64,000 nt of DNA. Source: Polyangiaceae bacterium. Lineage in GTDB: Bacteria; Myxococcota_A; Polyangia; Polyangiales; Polyangiaceae. The notes below the pieces were generated by a model. That model was given only the letters and a program-made list of their open reading frames with translations. It did not search any database and had not been told where the DNA came from. How positions within the stretch are numbered: position 1 is the stretch's first letter; each line of letters opens with the position of its first letter. This document shows positions 34,464 to 47,999 of this stretch, in pieces. The translations under genes and the position numbers were made by a program. The DNA lies in NCBI GenBank assembly GCA_019637295.1, contig JAHBVX010000007.1:372001-436000 (forward strand). The letters run 5' to 3'.

Positions 34464-35368
34464 GCCGCGGGCTCCTCACCGGACACGCGCGCTGGAAACC
34501 CAGAAATGCCCCGCGCCCCCCAGGCCGCGAGCACGGGCGCTGCGTCACCGCTGCACAGCGCGATCACCGCGCCGCCACCGCCGGCGCCAGTGAGTTTCGC
34601 GCCGAGCGCGCCGGCGTCCCGCGCGACGGCGCAGGCGAGTTCGATGTCCTCGCTCGAGACGTGCAGCCCGGCCAGCAGCATTTGGTTCAGGTCCAGCAGC
34701 TTGCCCAGCCCCACGTGGTCACCCGCCTCGATGCACAGACGTGCGTTCTCCACCAGCGCCGCGATGCCGTCGAGCGCCTTCTGCACCAGCTCCGGCTTGC
34801 GCTCCTTCAAGCGCGCCACACTCTCGACCATCTCGCGGGTGGGGGCGGGTGGACCCGCGAGGCCGATCGCGAAGACCAGGGGCGTCGGCACGGCGACGCT
34901 GACTGGCGGCTGACCGCGACGGAAGTAGATGCAGCCGCCGCGCGCCGCCGCAGCCGTGTCGATGCCCGACGGGTTGCCGTGAAACACGGACTCCCAGGCC
35001 AGCGCTGCGCGCTCGACCAAGGCGTCACGGTCCCTCGGCTCGACGGGCGGTCCCGCGTCGAGCAGCGCGCGCGCCACGGCTACGCCAATGGCCGCGCTCG
35101 CGCCGAGCCCCGCCCCGGCAGGGAGCTTCAGGGTGACGGTGACGTCGCACGGTGGCGTGGGTAAGGCGCCCGCGAGCTGTCGGAAGGCCCTGCCGAGTTC
35201 GCTGTCATCGCTCGGGCGCACGACGCGATCGCCGAGCCTCAGCACGGAGTGTTCGCTCGGCGTCGCCTGCGCGTGCGCGCCGCGAGCGATGCCCCCGGCG
35301 ATGGCGGCCACTCCGTAGACCACGGCGTGCTCGCCGCACACAATCACCTTGCCCGAAGACGACGCCAT
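34460..35368 (-). CDS. Mevalonate kinase
   Basis: 302 residues. Motifs are GKVIVCGEHAVVYG at the start, PAGAGLGASAAIGVAVA (ATP-binding), GNPSGIDTAAAARGG (catalytic Asp region), and LTGAGGGGAVIAL near the end, all standard for mevalonate kinase. It phosphorylates mevalonate. It starts five bases after the prenyltransferase stop and overlaps mvaD. Confidence 0.95.
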   Translation of the reverse strand: MASSSGKVIVCGEHAVVYGVAAIAGGIARGAHAQATPSEHSVLRLGDRVVRPSDDSELGRAFRQLAGALPTPPCDVTVTLKLPAGAGLGASAAIGVAVARALLDAGPPVEPRDRDALVERAALAWESVFHGNPSGIDTAAAARGGCIYFRRGQPPVSVAVPTPLVFAIGLAGPPAPTREMVESVARLKERKPELVQKALDGIAALVENARLCIEAGDHVGLGKLLDLNQMLLAGLHVSSEDIELACAVARDAGALGAKLTGAGGGGAVIALCSGDAAPVLAAWGARGISGFPARVSGEEPAA

Positions 35369-35373
35369 GTTCG

Positions 35374-36501
35374 TCAGGTCACGCGCGCGGCCATCGCCCG
35401 AGCTGCGCTCCCGAGCAGCTCGCGGGCGTCCGCGCTCAAGCTCGCCGAGCCGAGCTGCGCGAGCGCCGAGCCGAGCAGTTGCTCGATGCGCTTCTCGACC
35501 GCCTCGCGCGCACCCGACCGCTCGAGCACGTCGATGGCCTTCTGCAAGTCGCTCGGACGGGCCTTGGCGTTGCCCACCACCGCCTCGAGCAGCCGGTGAT
35601 CCTTGCCCCGCGCCCGCCGCAGCCCCAGCTGCAAGAGCGGTGTCTTCTTGCCGGACTTGAGGTCGCTTCCCAGGGGCTTGCCGGTCTGTGCCGGATCGCC
35701 GAAGGCGCTGAGCAGATCGTCGCGCAGCTGAAACGCGATGCCCGCCGGGGTCGCGAAGCGGTCGAGCGTCTCGAGCAGCTTGGGTGATCCACCCGCCAGC
35801 AGCGCGCCGAGGCGCAGGGGACCGCGCACCGTGTAGCTGGCGGTCTTCAGCTCGTACACCTTCTCGATGTTCGTGCCCTTGCCCACGACGTCGAGCTGCT
35901 GCCCGAGCACGGCGGCCTCTTGCATCTCCGCAAACGCGGCCAGCGCGGCCGGTAGCCGGGTGCGCGGGACGTCGACTCGAGCGAGCGCGTGTTGGGCATA
36001 GGCAACGGCCAAATCCCCCGCCAGTACTCCTGCGCGCTCACCCAGGCGGCGCGAGCGCAGCCGCGAGGCGAGCCAGGCATGCACCGCCGGTCCGCCGCGG
36101 CGGATGGTGTCCTCGTCCATCCAGTCGTCGTGGATGAGGAAGTAGACGTGCAGCAGCTCGAGCGCGACCCCGGCGTCGAGGGCCGGCTCGAGCGGGGCGC
36201 TGCGGCTCGCCGCACGGTAGCCCGCCACCAGGAGCGCTGCCCGGGTGCGTTTGCCGCCGCGCAGGCACAGATCTCGGATCGCCGTCACCAGATCAGTGAC
36301 CTCTCGCCCCAGCGGCTTGACCGCCGCGACGCGACCCGACAGGAGGCTGCCGAGGCGCCCGTCCACGTCCTTGCGCACTGCGCCGGCCAGGCCCGCGAAG
36401 GTGTTGCGTTCGATGGCCTTCGCCTTGGCCCGGGTTGGCGGCGTGGGCGGCCGCGCGGTGCGCTTCTGGCGCTGCCTGGGAGGGCCCGATCGACTCGCCA
36501 T
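35374..36501 (-). CDS. Polyprenyl synthetase (isoprenyl diphosphate synthase)
   Basis: 375 residues. A basic Arg/Lys/Pro-rich N-terminus of about 40 residues is followed by the prenyltransferase fold: RGGKRTRAAL, first Asp-rich motif HDDWMDEDTIRRGG and second QLRDDLLSAFGD, with the late KTPLLQL. It condenses isopentenyl diphosphate onto allylic diphosphates. Chain length cannot be called; the first motif (DDxxD) fits farnesyl/geranylgeranyl or longer types. It is the first gene of the mevalonate operon. Confidence 0.9.
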   Translation of the reverse strand: MASRSGPPRQRQKRTARPPTPPTRAKAKAIERNTFAGLAGAVRKDVDGRLGSLLSGRVAAVKPLGREVTDLVTAIRDLCLRGGKRTRAALLVAGYRAASRSAPLEPALDAGVALELLHVYFLIHDDWMDEDTIRRGGPAVHAWLASRLRSRRLGERAGVLAGDLAVAYAQHALARVDVPRTRLPAALAAFAEMQEAAVLGQQLDVVGKGTNIEKVYELKTASYTVRGPLRLGALLAGGSPKLLETLDRFATPAGIAFQLRDDLLSAFGDPAQTGKPLGSDLKSGKKTPLLQLGLRRARGKDHRLLEAVVGNAKARPSDLQKAIDVLERSGAREAVEKRIEQLLGSALAQLGSASLSADARELLGSAARAMAARVT

Positions 36502-36560
36502 GGTCCGCGCAGACGCTAGGGCCCAGCCCCGGCGCTGTCAACGACGCGGGCCTCGGCGCT

Positions 36561-37550
36561 TCACAGCGCGTCGAGGCAGGGCACGGGTTTCCAGGGCGCG
36601 GCCAGGTTGTTGCACGCGCCGACGTGCCCCATGCCGTTGCCGAGTGCCGTGGCCTGCCCGGTCAAGCCGTCGATGGAGTAGAGCACCGCGTCGTTGGTGC
36701 ACGCGTACAGCACGCCGCTGCTCGGGTGCAGCTCGACACCCACCGTGCCGAAGGTGACGCCGCTGATGGCGACGAGCGCGGTGGCGGCCCCGGAGGAGGG
36801 GTTGAGTGTGTAGAGCTGATTCGTCGCGCCGTTGATGGCGTACAGGCCACCCTGGCCGATGTTCAGCGCGTCGCTCCAGGTGGCGCCGCCCGTGGTGAAG
36901 TCCACGCCCAGCAGGCCGACCTGCGTGCCGGCGCCGGTGGCGGGGTTCAGGTCGATCAAGATGTCGCTCACCGTCTCGATGCCGAACAGACCCTCGGTCT
37001 TGTTGGCCGTGATCCCCGGGATGCTCTGGTAGCCCGTCGGTCCCACCGGAGTGACGCTGCAGGAGCAGGGGTCGATGCGGTCGAGGCGAGAATCCTCGTG
37101 GTTGGAGGCGAACAGCAGACCGTTGCGCGTGAAGGTGGTGGAAGGGTAGTTGACGGCGTCCACGCCGCTCGGAAGCGTACACGCGATCTTGCCCGCGCCG
37201 CTCTGCACGTCGATCTTGAGCAGCAGCGAGGGACTGGCGTCGTGGTCGATGCTGACGACGTAGAGCGGCGCGCTCGTGCCGCCGGAGCCCCCGGACCCGC
37301 TGCTGCCACCCGCGCCCCCGCCACCCCCAACGCCACCCGAGCCGCCGGAGCCCGAGCTGCCGCCGCTCCCGGCCGCGCCGCCGCTCGCCGCGCTGCCGGC
37401 CGCGCCGCCGCTCGGCGAGCCCGATGCTCCACCGCTGCCGCTCGCTGCCGCCGCGCCGCCCTGTCCACCGGCCGCCGGCGCATCCGCGTCCGAGCCGCAG
37501 CCCAGCGCCCCCAGCGCCAACAATCCCAGCCACTTCGAGCGTTCACCCAT
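36561..37550 (-). CDS. Lipoprotein with Gly/Ser linker and beta-propeller-like domain
   Basis: 329 residues. A short signal peptide with lipobox LGALGC is followed by about 70 residues of Gly/Ala/Ser-rich linker, and then repeated segments such as LLFASNHEDSRLDRIDP, GLYAINGATNQLYTLNP and VLYACTNDAVLYSIDGLTG, a pattern of beta-propeller blades. A cell-surface binding or sensing role is inferred. Function is unknown. Confidence 0.7.
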   Translation of the reverse strand: MGERSKWLGLLALGALGCGSDADAPAAGGQGGAAAASGSGGASGSPSGGAAGSAASGGAAGSGGSSGSGGSGGVGGGGGAGGSSGSGGSGGTSAPLYVVSIDHDASPSLLLKIDVQSGAGKIACTLPSGVDAVNYPSTTFTRNGLLFASNHEDSRLDRIDPCSCSVTPVGPTGYQSIPGITANKTEGLFGIETVSDILIDLNPATGAGTQVGLLGVDFTTGGATWSDALNIGQGGLYAINGATNQLYTLNPSSGAATALVAISGVTFGTVGVELHPSSGVLYACTNDAVLYSIDGLTGQATALGNGMGHVGACNNLAAPWKPVPCLDAL

Positions 37551-37600
37551 GGTCCGCAGAGCCTACCGCGGGCGCTGCCGGCGACCCAGCCAGAAGCGGC

Positions 37601-37984
37601 TCACGGCATCGGGAGCTTGATGGACTTGCCGCTCTTGCCCGTCACGGTGGTGGTGCCGCCGCTCTTGGTGACCGAGCCGGAGCCCTGCTGGTTCTGGAGC
37701 TTGACGTCCGACCCGCTCGCCTCGACCCGCTTCTCGCCCTTGGCGACGACGGTCGCCGGGGTCGCGGGGCTTGGCGCCGCGCCGCTCTTGTCACCCTCGT
37801 CCTCGGCGCTGCCCTTGGGGGTGTCGGTCGCTCCGGTCGCCTCGTCAGGCGGAGCCTCGGCCGTCTCGGTGGCCGCCGCCGCGCTCGGGGCGGGCTCGGC
37901 GGTCACGTCCTTCTTGCCCTGATCGCAGCCCAGCACCGTTCCGGCTCCGAGCACCACGGCTAGCCACCAATACACACTCTTCAT
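37601..37984 (-). CDS. Small lipoprotein
   Basis: 127 residues from the ATG at 37984, preceded by GGAGG at suitable spacing. A signal peptide with lipobox TVLGC is followed by an Ala/Pro/Glu-rich disordered stretch and a short Gly/Ser/Thr-rich C-terminus (SGGTTTVTGKSGKSIKLPMP). Nothing identifies a function. It is divergent from fni. Confidence 0.6.
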   Translation of the reverse strand: MKSVYWWLAVVLGAGTVLGCDQGKKDVTAEPAPSAAAATETAEAPPDEATGATDTPKGSAEDEGDKSGAAPSPATPATVVAKGEKRVEASGSDVKLQNQQGSGSVTKSGGTTTVTGKSGKSIKLPMP

Positions 37985-38082
37985 GGTTCCTCCGAGCGCG
38001 AGCATAGCCGCACTTCGCCCGGTAGACGAGGCTTCGGGGCTACCAACCCGGGGAGCTTCCGGCTTATGACCTGCGAACGGGC

Positions 38083-39132
<1,050 letters not shown>

Positions 39133-39142
39133 GCCGGGGCTC

Positions 39143-39175
39143 GAGAGCTGTCGAACAATCGACAGCTCTCTCATT
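39143..39175 (+). terminator. Intrinsic terminator of fni
   Basis: A perfect 11-base-pair stem, GAGAGCTGTCG (39143-39153) with CGACAGCTCTC (39160-39170), loop AACAAT, followed by TCATTCTTT. It lies 11 bases after the fni stop. Confidence 0.85.
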
Positions 39176-39183
39176 CTTTCACC

Positions 39184-39260
39184 GGGGAGGCACGCGCCTC
39201 CCCGCCCCGCCGAAGTGAATTCGTCGGGGCGGAGCCCCACGCGGGCCGGCTCCGCCGGCG
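39184..39260. other. Cluster of GC-rich inverted repeats between fni and a sugar dehydrogenase gene
   Basis: Three inverted repeats follow the fni terminator: GGGGAGG/CCTCCCC (39184-39203); CCGCCCCG with CGGGGCGG around an inner CGAA/TTCG stem (39202-39232); and GCCGG/CCGGC near 39247-39260. The first two share two bases, so the hairpins are alternatives to each other. They could form the terminator of the convergent minus-strand gene or be a small intergenic repeat element. Confidence 0.45.
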
Positions 39261-39287
39261 CGAGCTGGGTCAATTCCTGACAGCCCT

Positions 39288-40694
39288 TCACTTGGCCTCG
39301 ACGCGGTACACGTTGCCATTGAAGGCGGTGACGTAGACCTCGCCGTCTTGATCTTGGCCGAAGGAGGAGATGCTCTTGAGCGCCGCGTTGGGGTTGATGT
39401 TGCTGGTGATCTCGCTCGCGTCGGTGGCTGCGGTGCCGCTCCAGCGGAAGGTCCAGAAGCGACCGCTGCAGTAGTCCGCGTACAGGTAGTAGCCGCGCAG
39501 GCCGGGCAGCGAGGCGCCGCGATACACGTAGCCGCCGGTCACCGCGCAGCCCATGGTGTTGGTCGGATAGTCCACGGCGGGCAAGGTCTTGCCGCTGGTG
39601 TCGCAGCCGGTGCTCGGGCTGTAGCAGAGCGTGCCCTCCATCACCTTCCAGCCCCAGTTGGTGCCGCTGCCCGTGGACGCGTTCTCCACGTTGACCTCCT
39701 CGCGGGTGCCCTGACCGACGTCGCCGATGTACTGGTCCCCAGTGCAGGGATCGAAGGACGTACGGTACGGGTTGCGCAGGCCGTAGCTCCAGATCTCCGG
39801 TGCGGCGCCGCCGGTGGTCATGTTCCCGGACGGGATGGCGTACTGCTTGCCGCTCGCCGGCGCGGAGTCCACGTCGATGCGCAGCATCTTGCCGAGCAGG
39901 GACGACAGCGTCTGAGCGTAGTTCTGCGGGTCTCCGCCGCTGCCGCCGTCGCCGAGAGCGATGTACAGCATGCCGTCGGCGCGGAAGTCGATGCTCCCGC
40001 CGTTGTGATTGCCATAGGGCTGCGCCAACGTGAAGATGACCTTCTCCGTGCTCTCGGCCGCAGCGGCCGCGGACGCTGAGGCGGCGGTGAACTCGCTGAC
40101 GACGGTGTGTCCGGCCGGAGCGGTGTCGCCGTCCGCCGTGTAGTGCACGAAGAAGCGGCCGTTGCTCTGGAAGTTGGGGTGGAACGCGATGCCGAGCAGG
40201 CCACGCTCGTTGTTGCCCGAGCCCTCGTAGGTGTGAACCCGGTCGACGATATCGAGATAGGGGGTAGTGACGCTCTGCCCGTTCTGGATGATGCGGATGC
40301 GGCCACGTTGCTCGGCGACGAAGAGGCGCGTGTCTCCCGCCGGCTGCACCACCGCGAGGGGCCGGGTGTAGCCCGAGGCGATGCTGGTGAGCTTGAGCTC
40401 GGGGAAGGAGCCCGTGGCCGCCGCGCAGTCGAAGTTGCCTGGGGTCCCGGCGCTGCCGCCGGTTCCCGCGCCGCCGCCCATGCCCCCGCTCGCGCCGCCG
40501 GTGCCCCCGGAGCCGCCACCGACCCCGCCCGCGCCGCCGCTGACCCCGCCGCCGGAGCCGCCGGTCGCACCCCCTGAGCCGCTGCTCCCGCCGGAACCGG
40601 GCTTCCCGCCGCCCCCGTCGTCATCCCCACCGCAGCCGAAGGCAAGCAGAACCGTGATCGCGGCGCCCAGAGCGCCGGCCTTTCGTCGTCCCAT
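39288..40694 (-). CDS. PQQ-dependent sugar dehydrogenase-like lipoprotein
   Basis: 468 residues. A signal peptide with lipobox LLAFGC leads to a Gly/Ser-rich linker of about 65 residues. The beta-propeller domain follows, with LFVAEQRGRIRI, ERGLLGIAFHPNF, NHNGGSIDFRADGMLYIALG and NPYRTSFDP, all signatures of the glucose/sorbosone dehydrogenase family. It may oxidise extracellular sugars with PQQ, but many members are not shown to bind PQQ. The linker resembles that of the lipoprotein at 36.6-37.5 kb. Confidence 0.85.
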   Translation of the reverse strand: MGRRKAGALGAAITVLLAFGCGGDDDGGGGKPGSGGSSGSGGATGGSGGGVSGGAGGVGGGSGGTGGASGGMGGGAGTGGSAGTPGNFDCAAATGSFPELKLTSIASGYTRPLAVVQPAGDTRLFVAEQRGRIRIIQNGQSVTTPYLDIVDRVHTYEGSGNNERGLLGIAFHPNFQSNGRFFVHYTADGDTAPAGHTVVSEFTAASASAAAAAESTEKVIFTLAQPYGNHNGGSIDFRADGMLYIALGDGGSGGDPQNYAQTLSSLLGKMLRIDVDSAPASGKQYAIPSGNMTTGGAAPEIWSYGLRNPYRTSFDPCTGDQYIGDVGQGTREEVNVENASTGSGTNWGWKVMEGTLCYSPSTGCDTSGKTLPAVDYPTNTMGCAVTGGYVYRGASLPGLRGYYLYADYCSGRFWTFRWSGTAATDASEITSNINPNAALKSISSFGQDQDGEVYVTAFNGNVYRVEAK

Positions 40695-40773
40695 GGCGTG
40701 AGCCTAGCGCGCCCCTGGCCGGTCGTCACGACCCTTGACCCTCTCTCCCTCGCGTGGAATGTCTCGCCCCCTC

Positions 40774-42051
40774 ATGCAGGTCACCGTTCAGAAGCTCAGC
40801 CCCGTGCTCGTGGAGTTCGACGTGGAGGTGGCGGCGGATCGCGTCCAGAGCGAGCTCGACCGCGCCTTTCTCTCCCTGTCCAAGAACGCCCGCATCCGAG
40901 GCTTCCGTCCGGGCAAGGCGCCCCGCAAGGTGCTCAAGACGATGTTCGGCGCGCGGGTGGCAGCGGACGTGGCCCAGCGCCTCGTGGACGAGACCTTCCC
41001 CAAGGCGATCAGCGAGCAGAAGCTGCAGATGGTCAGCACCCCGGCGTTCGAGCCCCAGGGCGTGGTCGAGAACAAGCCCTTCGTCTACAAGGCCCGCTTC
41101 GAGGTCGTGCCCGAGATCGAGAGCGTGAGCTACGACGGCCTGCCGGCCACGCGCCCGAAGGTGAGCGTGACCGACGAGCAGGTCGACGAGCAGCTGCAGG
41201 TGCTACGTCGGGAGCACTCCACCCTCGAGGCGCTGAAGGTGGAGCGCGGCGCCCAAGAGGGGGACGTAGTGACCATCGACTTCGACGTCTTGGTCGATGG
41301 CGTGGTGGTGGCGGACGCTGGCGCCAAGGATTTCCAGGTCGAGCTCGGCGGCGGCACGCTGCTCGAGGCCATCGACGCCGCGCTGCGCGGCAAGAAGCCC
41401 GGGGATACGGCGGACGCTGGGGTGGACATGCCCGCGTCCCACCCGCACCCGCGGCTCAAAGGCAAGACGGCCCGCTTCGCCCTCAGCCTCAAGGAGCTGA
41501 AGGAGCGCGTGCTACCGGAGCTCGATGACGAGCTGGCCAAGGACGTGGGCGAGTTCGAGACCTTGGCGGCCCTGAAGGACGACATCCGCGCTCAGCTCGA
41601 GAAGCAGGCCAAGGAGGCCTCCGAGAACAACGTCGCCGAGCAGTTGGTCGTCGAGCTGGTCAAGAAGAACCCCATCCCGGTCCCGCCCACCCTGGTGGAG
41701 CGCCAGATGCGCATCACCGAGCAGGAGGTCGTGGCCCAGGCGCGTCGCCAGGGGCAGCAGGTGAGCAACGTCGGCGACGAGCTGCGCGAGAAGATCCGTC
41801 AGGACAGCGAGGTCAAGGTCCGCGCGGGGCTGCTCATGGCCGAGATCGCCAAGAAAGAGGCGATCAAGATCGGTGAGCCGGAGATCGAAGCGGGCCTGAA
41901 GGAGTTGGCCGAGCAGAGCGGCAAGAACGTCGCCAAGCTGCGCGCCGAGTACAGCGACCCCAAGCGCCGAGAAATGCTGATCGGTATGATTTTGGAGAAC
42001 AAGGTGCTCGACATCATCGAGTCGAAGGCCAAGATCGAGGACGCCGCCTGA
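40774..42051 (+). CDS. tig: Trigger factor (ribosome-associated chaperone)
   Basis: About 425 residues. The ribosome-binding signature [12 protein letters not shown] is present near residue 45, the middle FKBP-like domain starts around 145 ([15 protein letters not shown]), and the C-terminal helical chaperone arms follow. The ATG at 40774 ([10 protein letters not shown]) is chosen because family members begin this way; upstream ATGs at 40759 and 40735 are less likely. It leads the tig-clpP-clpX-lon cluster, 23 bases before clpP. Confidence 0.95.
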   Translation: MQVTVQKLSPVLVEFDVEVAADRVQSELDRAFLSLSKNARIRGFRPGKAPRKVLKTMFGARVAADVAQRLVDETFPKAISEQKLQMVSTPAFEPQGVVENKPFVYKARFEVVPEIESVSYDGLPATRPKVSVTDEQVDEQLQVLRREHSTLEALKVERGAQEGDVVTIDFDVLVDGVVVADAGAKDFQVELGGGTLLEAIDAALRGKKPGDTADAGVDMPASHPHPRLKGKTARFALSLKELKERVLPELDDELAKDVGEFETLAALKDDIRAQLEKQAKEASENNVAEQLVVELVKKNPIPVPPTLVERQMRITEQEVVAQARRQGQQVSNVGDELREKIRQDSEVKVRAGLLMAEIAKKEAIKIGEPEIEAGLKELAEQSGKNVAKLRAEYSDPKRREMLIGMILENKVLDIIESKAKIEDAA

Positions 42052-42074
42052 CCCGCCGCCGAGGGAACCCGACC

Positions 42075-42743
<669 letters not shown>

Positions 42744-42771
42744 CCCCGGCCGAGCTAGGCTCTTGCCACCC

Positions 42772-42794
42772 GAGGGAGAGCCCTCCATATTTTT
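42772..42794 (+). terminator. Candidate terminator or attenuator between clpP and clpX
   Basis: GAGGG (42772-42776), loop AGAG, CCCTC (42781-42785), then CATATTTTT. The stem is only five base pairs but GC-rich and followed by a T-run in an otherwise GC-rich stretch. It is 29 bases after the clpP stop and 82 bases before the clpX start. It may reduce read-through into clpX and lon. Confidence 0.6.
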
Positions 42795-42875
42795 CGGGAC
42801 TTTCCCTGATTCTCCGGTAGACAAGCGACTGTGGACGAAGCGGCCTCTGCGGGGGCCTGACACCTTGGGTAAATC

Positions 42876-44135
42876 GTGGAGCGACGCCGAGACGACTCGA
42901 ACGGAAACCTCTGCTGCTCCTTCTGCGGCAAGTCGCAGAAGGAGGTCAAGAAGCTGATCGCTGGACCCACGGTCTACATCTGCGACGAGTGCATTGCGCT
43001 GTGCAACGACATCATCGCGGAAGAGGTCGAGAAGGACGAGCCCGCCGGTGGCTCGGACCCCATCCCCAAGCCGTCGGAGATCAAGACCATCCTCGACGAG
43101 TACGTGGTCGGCCAGGAGCGCGCCAAGAAGGTGCTCGCGGTAGCCGTTCACAACCACTACAAGCGCATCGACTCGAAGGTCGCCAACGAGGACGTGGAGC
43201 TGGCCAAGAGCAACATCCTGCTGCTCGGACCCACGGGTAGCGGCAAGACGCTGCTCGCTCAAACGCTAGCCAAGATCTTGAAGGTCCCCTTCGCCATCGC
43301 GGACGCCACCACCCTGACCGAAGCGGGCTACGTGGGTGAGGACGTCGAGAACATCATCGTGCAGCTGCTCCAGAACGCGGATCACGACGTGGAGCGCGCA
43401 CAGCGGGGCATCGTCTACATCGACGAGATCGACAAGATCAGCCGAAAGAGCGACAACCCGTCGATCACCCGTGACGTGTCCGGCGAGGGCGTTCAGCAAG
43501 CGCTGCTCAAGATCATCGAGGGCACGGTGGCGAACGTCCCGCCCAAGGGTGGTCGCAAGCACCCGCAGCAGGATTTTCTCCAGGTGGACACGACGAACAT
43601 CCTGTTCATCTGCGGCGGAGCCTTCGTGGGTCTCGACCAGATCATCCAGCGCCGGCTGGGGCAGACGCGCCTCGGCTTCGGCGCGGACATCGTGAGCAAG
43701 AGCGAGTTTCGCCTCGGCGAGCTGCTCGGCAAGGTGCAGCCCGAAGACCTGCTCAAGTTCGGCCTCATCCCCGAGTTCATTGGTCGATTGCCCGTGCTGG
43801 CCACCCTCAACGAGCTGACCGAAGAGGCTCTGATCGACATCCTGACCAAGCCCAAGAACAGCCTGGTCAAGCAGTTCCAGAAGCTGTTCGAGATGGACGG
43901 CGTGAAGCTCAAGTTCACCAAGGGTTCGCTGCACGCGGTCGCCCGGCGGGCGCTCGAGCGTGAGAGCGGGGCGCGCGGACTACGCGCGATCCTCGAAGAG
44001 GCGATGCTCGACATCATGTACGACGTGCCCGGCAAGAACGGGATCAAAGAGGTCGTGGTGAACGAGGACGTCATCTCCAAGGGCGAAACGCCGCTGATCG
44101 TCTACCAGAAGGACGAGAAGGCCGGCGTGGGCTGA
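42876..44135 (+). CDS. clpX: ATP-dependent Clp protease ATP-binding subunit ClpX
   Basis: 419 residues. The zinc-binding domain uses C14, C17, C36 and C39. The AAA+ module has Walker A GPTGSGKT (about residues 119-126) and Walker [11 protein letters not shown]. ClpX unfolds substrates and feeds them to ClpP. It starts at a GTG ([18 protein letters not shown]). The region upstream is 132 bases and holds a terminator-like hairpin, so clpX may have its own promoter. Lon starts four bases after its stop. Confidence 0.97.
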   Translation: MERRRDDSNGNLCCSFCGKSQKEVKKLIAGPTVYICDECIALCNDIIAEEVEKDEPAGGSDPIPKPSEIKTILDEYVVGQERAKKVLAVAVHNHYKRIDSKVANEDVELAKSNILLLGPTGSGKTLLAQTLAKILKVPFAIADATTLTEAGYVGEDVENIIVQLLQNADHDVERAQRGIVYIDEIDKISRKSDNPSITRDVSGEGVQQALLKIIEGTVANVPPKGGRKHPQQDFLQVDTTNILFICGGAFVGLDQIIQRRLGQTRLGFGADIVSKSEFRLGELLGKVQPEDLLKFGLIPEFIGRLPVLATLNELTEEALIDILTKPKNSLVKQFQKLFEMDGVKLKFTKGSLHAVARRALERESGARGLRAILEEAMLDIMYDVPGKNGIKEVVVNEDVISKGETPLIVYQKDEKAGVG

Positions 44136-44139
44136 GACC

Positions 44140-46629
<2,490 letters not shown>

Positions 46630-46662
46630 GGCGAAACCTCGGCGCGGGCTGAGCGCGGCTTC

Positions 46663-47907
46663 ATGGATAACGTGACGCACGCCTTGGCCGGGATGGTCCT
46701 GGCGGAGACCTGGCTGGTGTGGCGTGGCCGCAAGGGCAGAGCGCCGCCTCGCGGGCTCGGACCTGCGGCTTACCTGGCCGCCGCCGTCGGCAACAACCTG
46801 CCAGACATCGACTTCGCGTACACGTTCATCACCGGTGGCAAGCTCGGCTATCTGCTGCACCATCGCGGCCACACGCACACGCTGGCGCTCGGGCCGCTGT
46901 TGGGCCTCGTCGCGTGGCTCGGACTGTGGCGCTTCTGGTGGCGACGCTACGGCTTCGAGCGGGCGGAGCGAGTGGGGCTCGCGGCGCTCCTCATCACTGG
47001 TCCGCTGCTGCACGTGGCCATGGACGGTTCGAACGTGTATGGCGTGCACCCGCTCTGGCCGCTGTACAACGGCTGGGTATACGGCGATCGCGTGTTCGTG
47101 CTCGAGCCCTGGTTCTGGGTAGCCACCGTGCCGCCGCTCCTGTTCGCGGTGCGTGCGCGCGCGGGCAAGGTGCTGCTCGGGCTGGTCGCGCTGGCTGGGG
47201 CGGGCTTGCCCTTTCTCACCGATATCGTGCCGTCCTGGCTCGAGGCCTGGATCGCCGGCGGCATGGTGATCGCGCTGCTCGTGTGCGCGCGCTGCTCGCC
47301 GGCGTTGCGCGTGGCGTGGGGCGCCCTCGGCTCGCTGCTGGTGCTCGCCGTCTTCCTGGTCAGCGGCAGTCGCGCGGAGGCCACCGCACGGGCCGTGCGC
47401 GCCGAGCGCTTCCCTGCGGAGCGCTGGCTCGACGTGGCCCTCTCGCCGATGCCGGGCAACCCCGTGTGCTGGAGCGCGGTGATCGTGGCGCACGCCCCGG
47501 GGGACGTCGTGCTGCTCCGGCGCGGTATGTTCTCGGTCGCGCCCGAGCGGCTGGGAGCCGAGCGTTGTCCGAGCTACCGCCTCGCGGGCACGGCGCAGCT
47601 GGTCGACGTGCCCGCGGCGGACGAGCCCCGGGTGAGCTGGGGTGGTCAGTGGTCGGCACCTCGACGCGCGCTGCTCGAGCTGGCGGAGAGCTGCGACGGC
47701 GCCGCGTTGCTTCGCTTCGCGCGCGCGCCCTACGTGCAGCCGTCGGGCAACGGACGCATCGCCGGCGATCTGCGCTTCGATCGCTCTCCGGCCCTCGATT
47801 TCGCGGAGATGGAGCTGCCCGTCCTGCCCGGGCGCTGCCCCCGGTTCGTGCCGCCCTGGACGCCGCCGCGCCGGGATCTGCTCGACATGCCAACCCCGGT
47901 GGACTAA
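46663..47907 (+). CDS. Membrane-bound metal-dependent hydrolase (DUF457/YdjM-like)
   Basis: 414 residues. The N-terminal MDNVTHALAGMVLAE and the motifs GNNLPDIDFAY and HHRGHTHTLA supply His and Asp metal ligands, as in the YdjM/DUF457 family. About six membrane segments follow through residue 235. The C-terminal 170 residues are soluble and contain no motif I recognise. Many members are implicated in lipid or DNA-damage-related metabolism, but no reaction is established. Confidence 0.85.
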   Translation: MDNVTHALAGMVLAETWLVWRGRKGRAPPRGLGPAAYLAAAVGNNLPDIDFAYTFITGGKLGYLLHHRGHTHTLALGPLLGLVAWLGLWRFWWRRYGFERAERVGLAALLITGPLLHVAMDGSNVYGVHPLWPLYNGWVYGDRVFVLEPWFWVATVPPLLFAVRARAGKVLLGLVALAGAGLPFLTDIVPSWLEAWIAGGMVIALLVCARCSPALRVAWGALGSLLVLAVFLVSGSRAEATARAVRAERFPAERWLDVALSPMPGNPVCWSAVIVAHAPGDVVLLRRGMFSVAPERLGAERCPSYRLAGTAQLVDVPAADEPRVSWGGQWSAPRRALLELAESCDGAALLRFARAPYVQPSGNGRIAGDLRFDRSPALDFAEMELPVLPGRCPRFVPPWTPPRRDLLDMPTPVD

Positions 47908-47916
47908 TTGAGCCGC

Positions 47917-47988
47917 GGGCGGATAGCTCAGCGGTAGAGCGCTGGCCTTACAAGCCGGATGTCGCAGGTTCGAACCCTGTTCCGCCCA
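47917..47988 (+). tRNA. tRNA-Val (anticodon TAC)
   Basis: A full cloverleaf: acceptor GGGCGGA/TCCGCCC, short D-loop, anticodon stem CTGGC/GCCGG around loop CTTACAA (anticodon TAC, codon GUA), variable loop ATGTC, T-arm GCAGG-TTCGAAC-CCTGT. CCA is not encoded. It lies between the hydrolase stop and the convergent glycosyltransferase gene. Confidence 0.95.
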
Positions 47989-47999
47989 CTCCACTCGGC

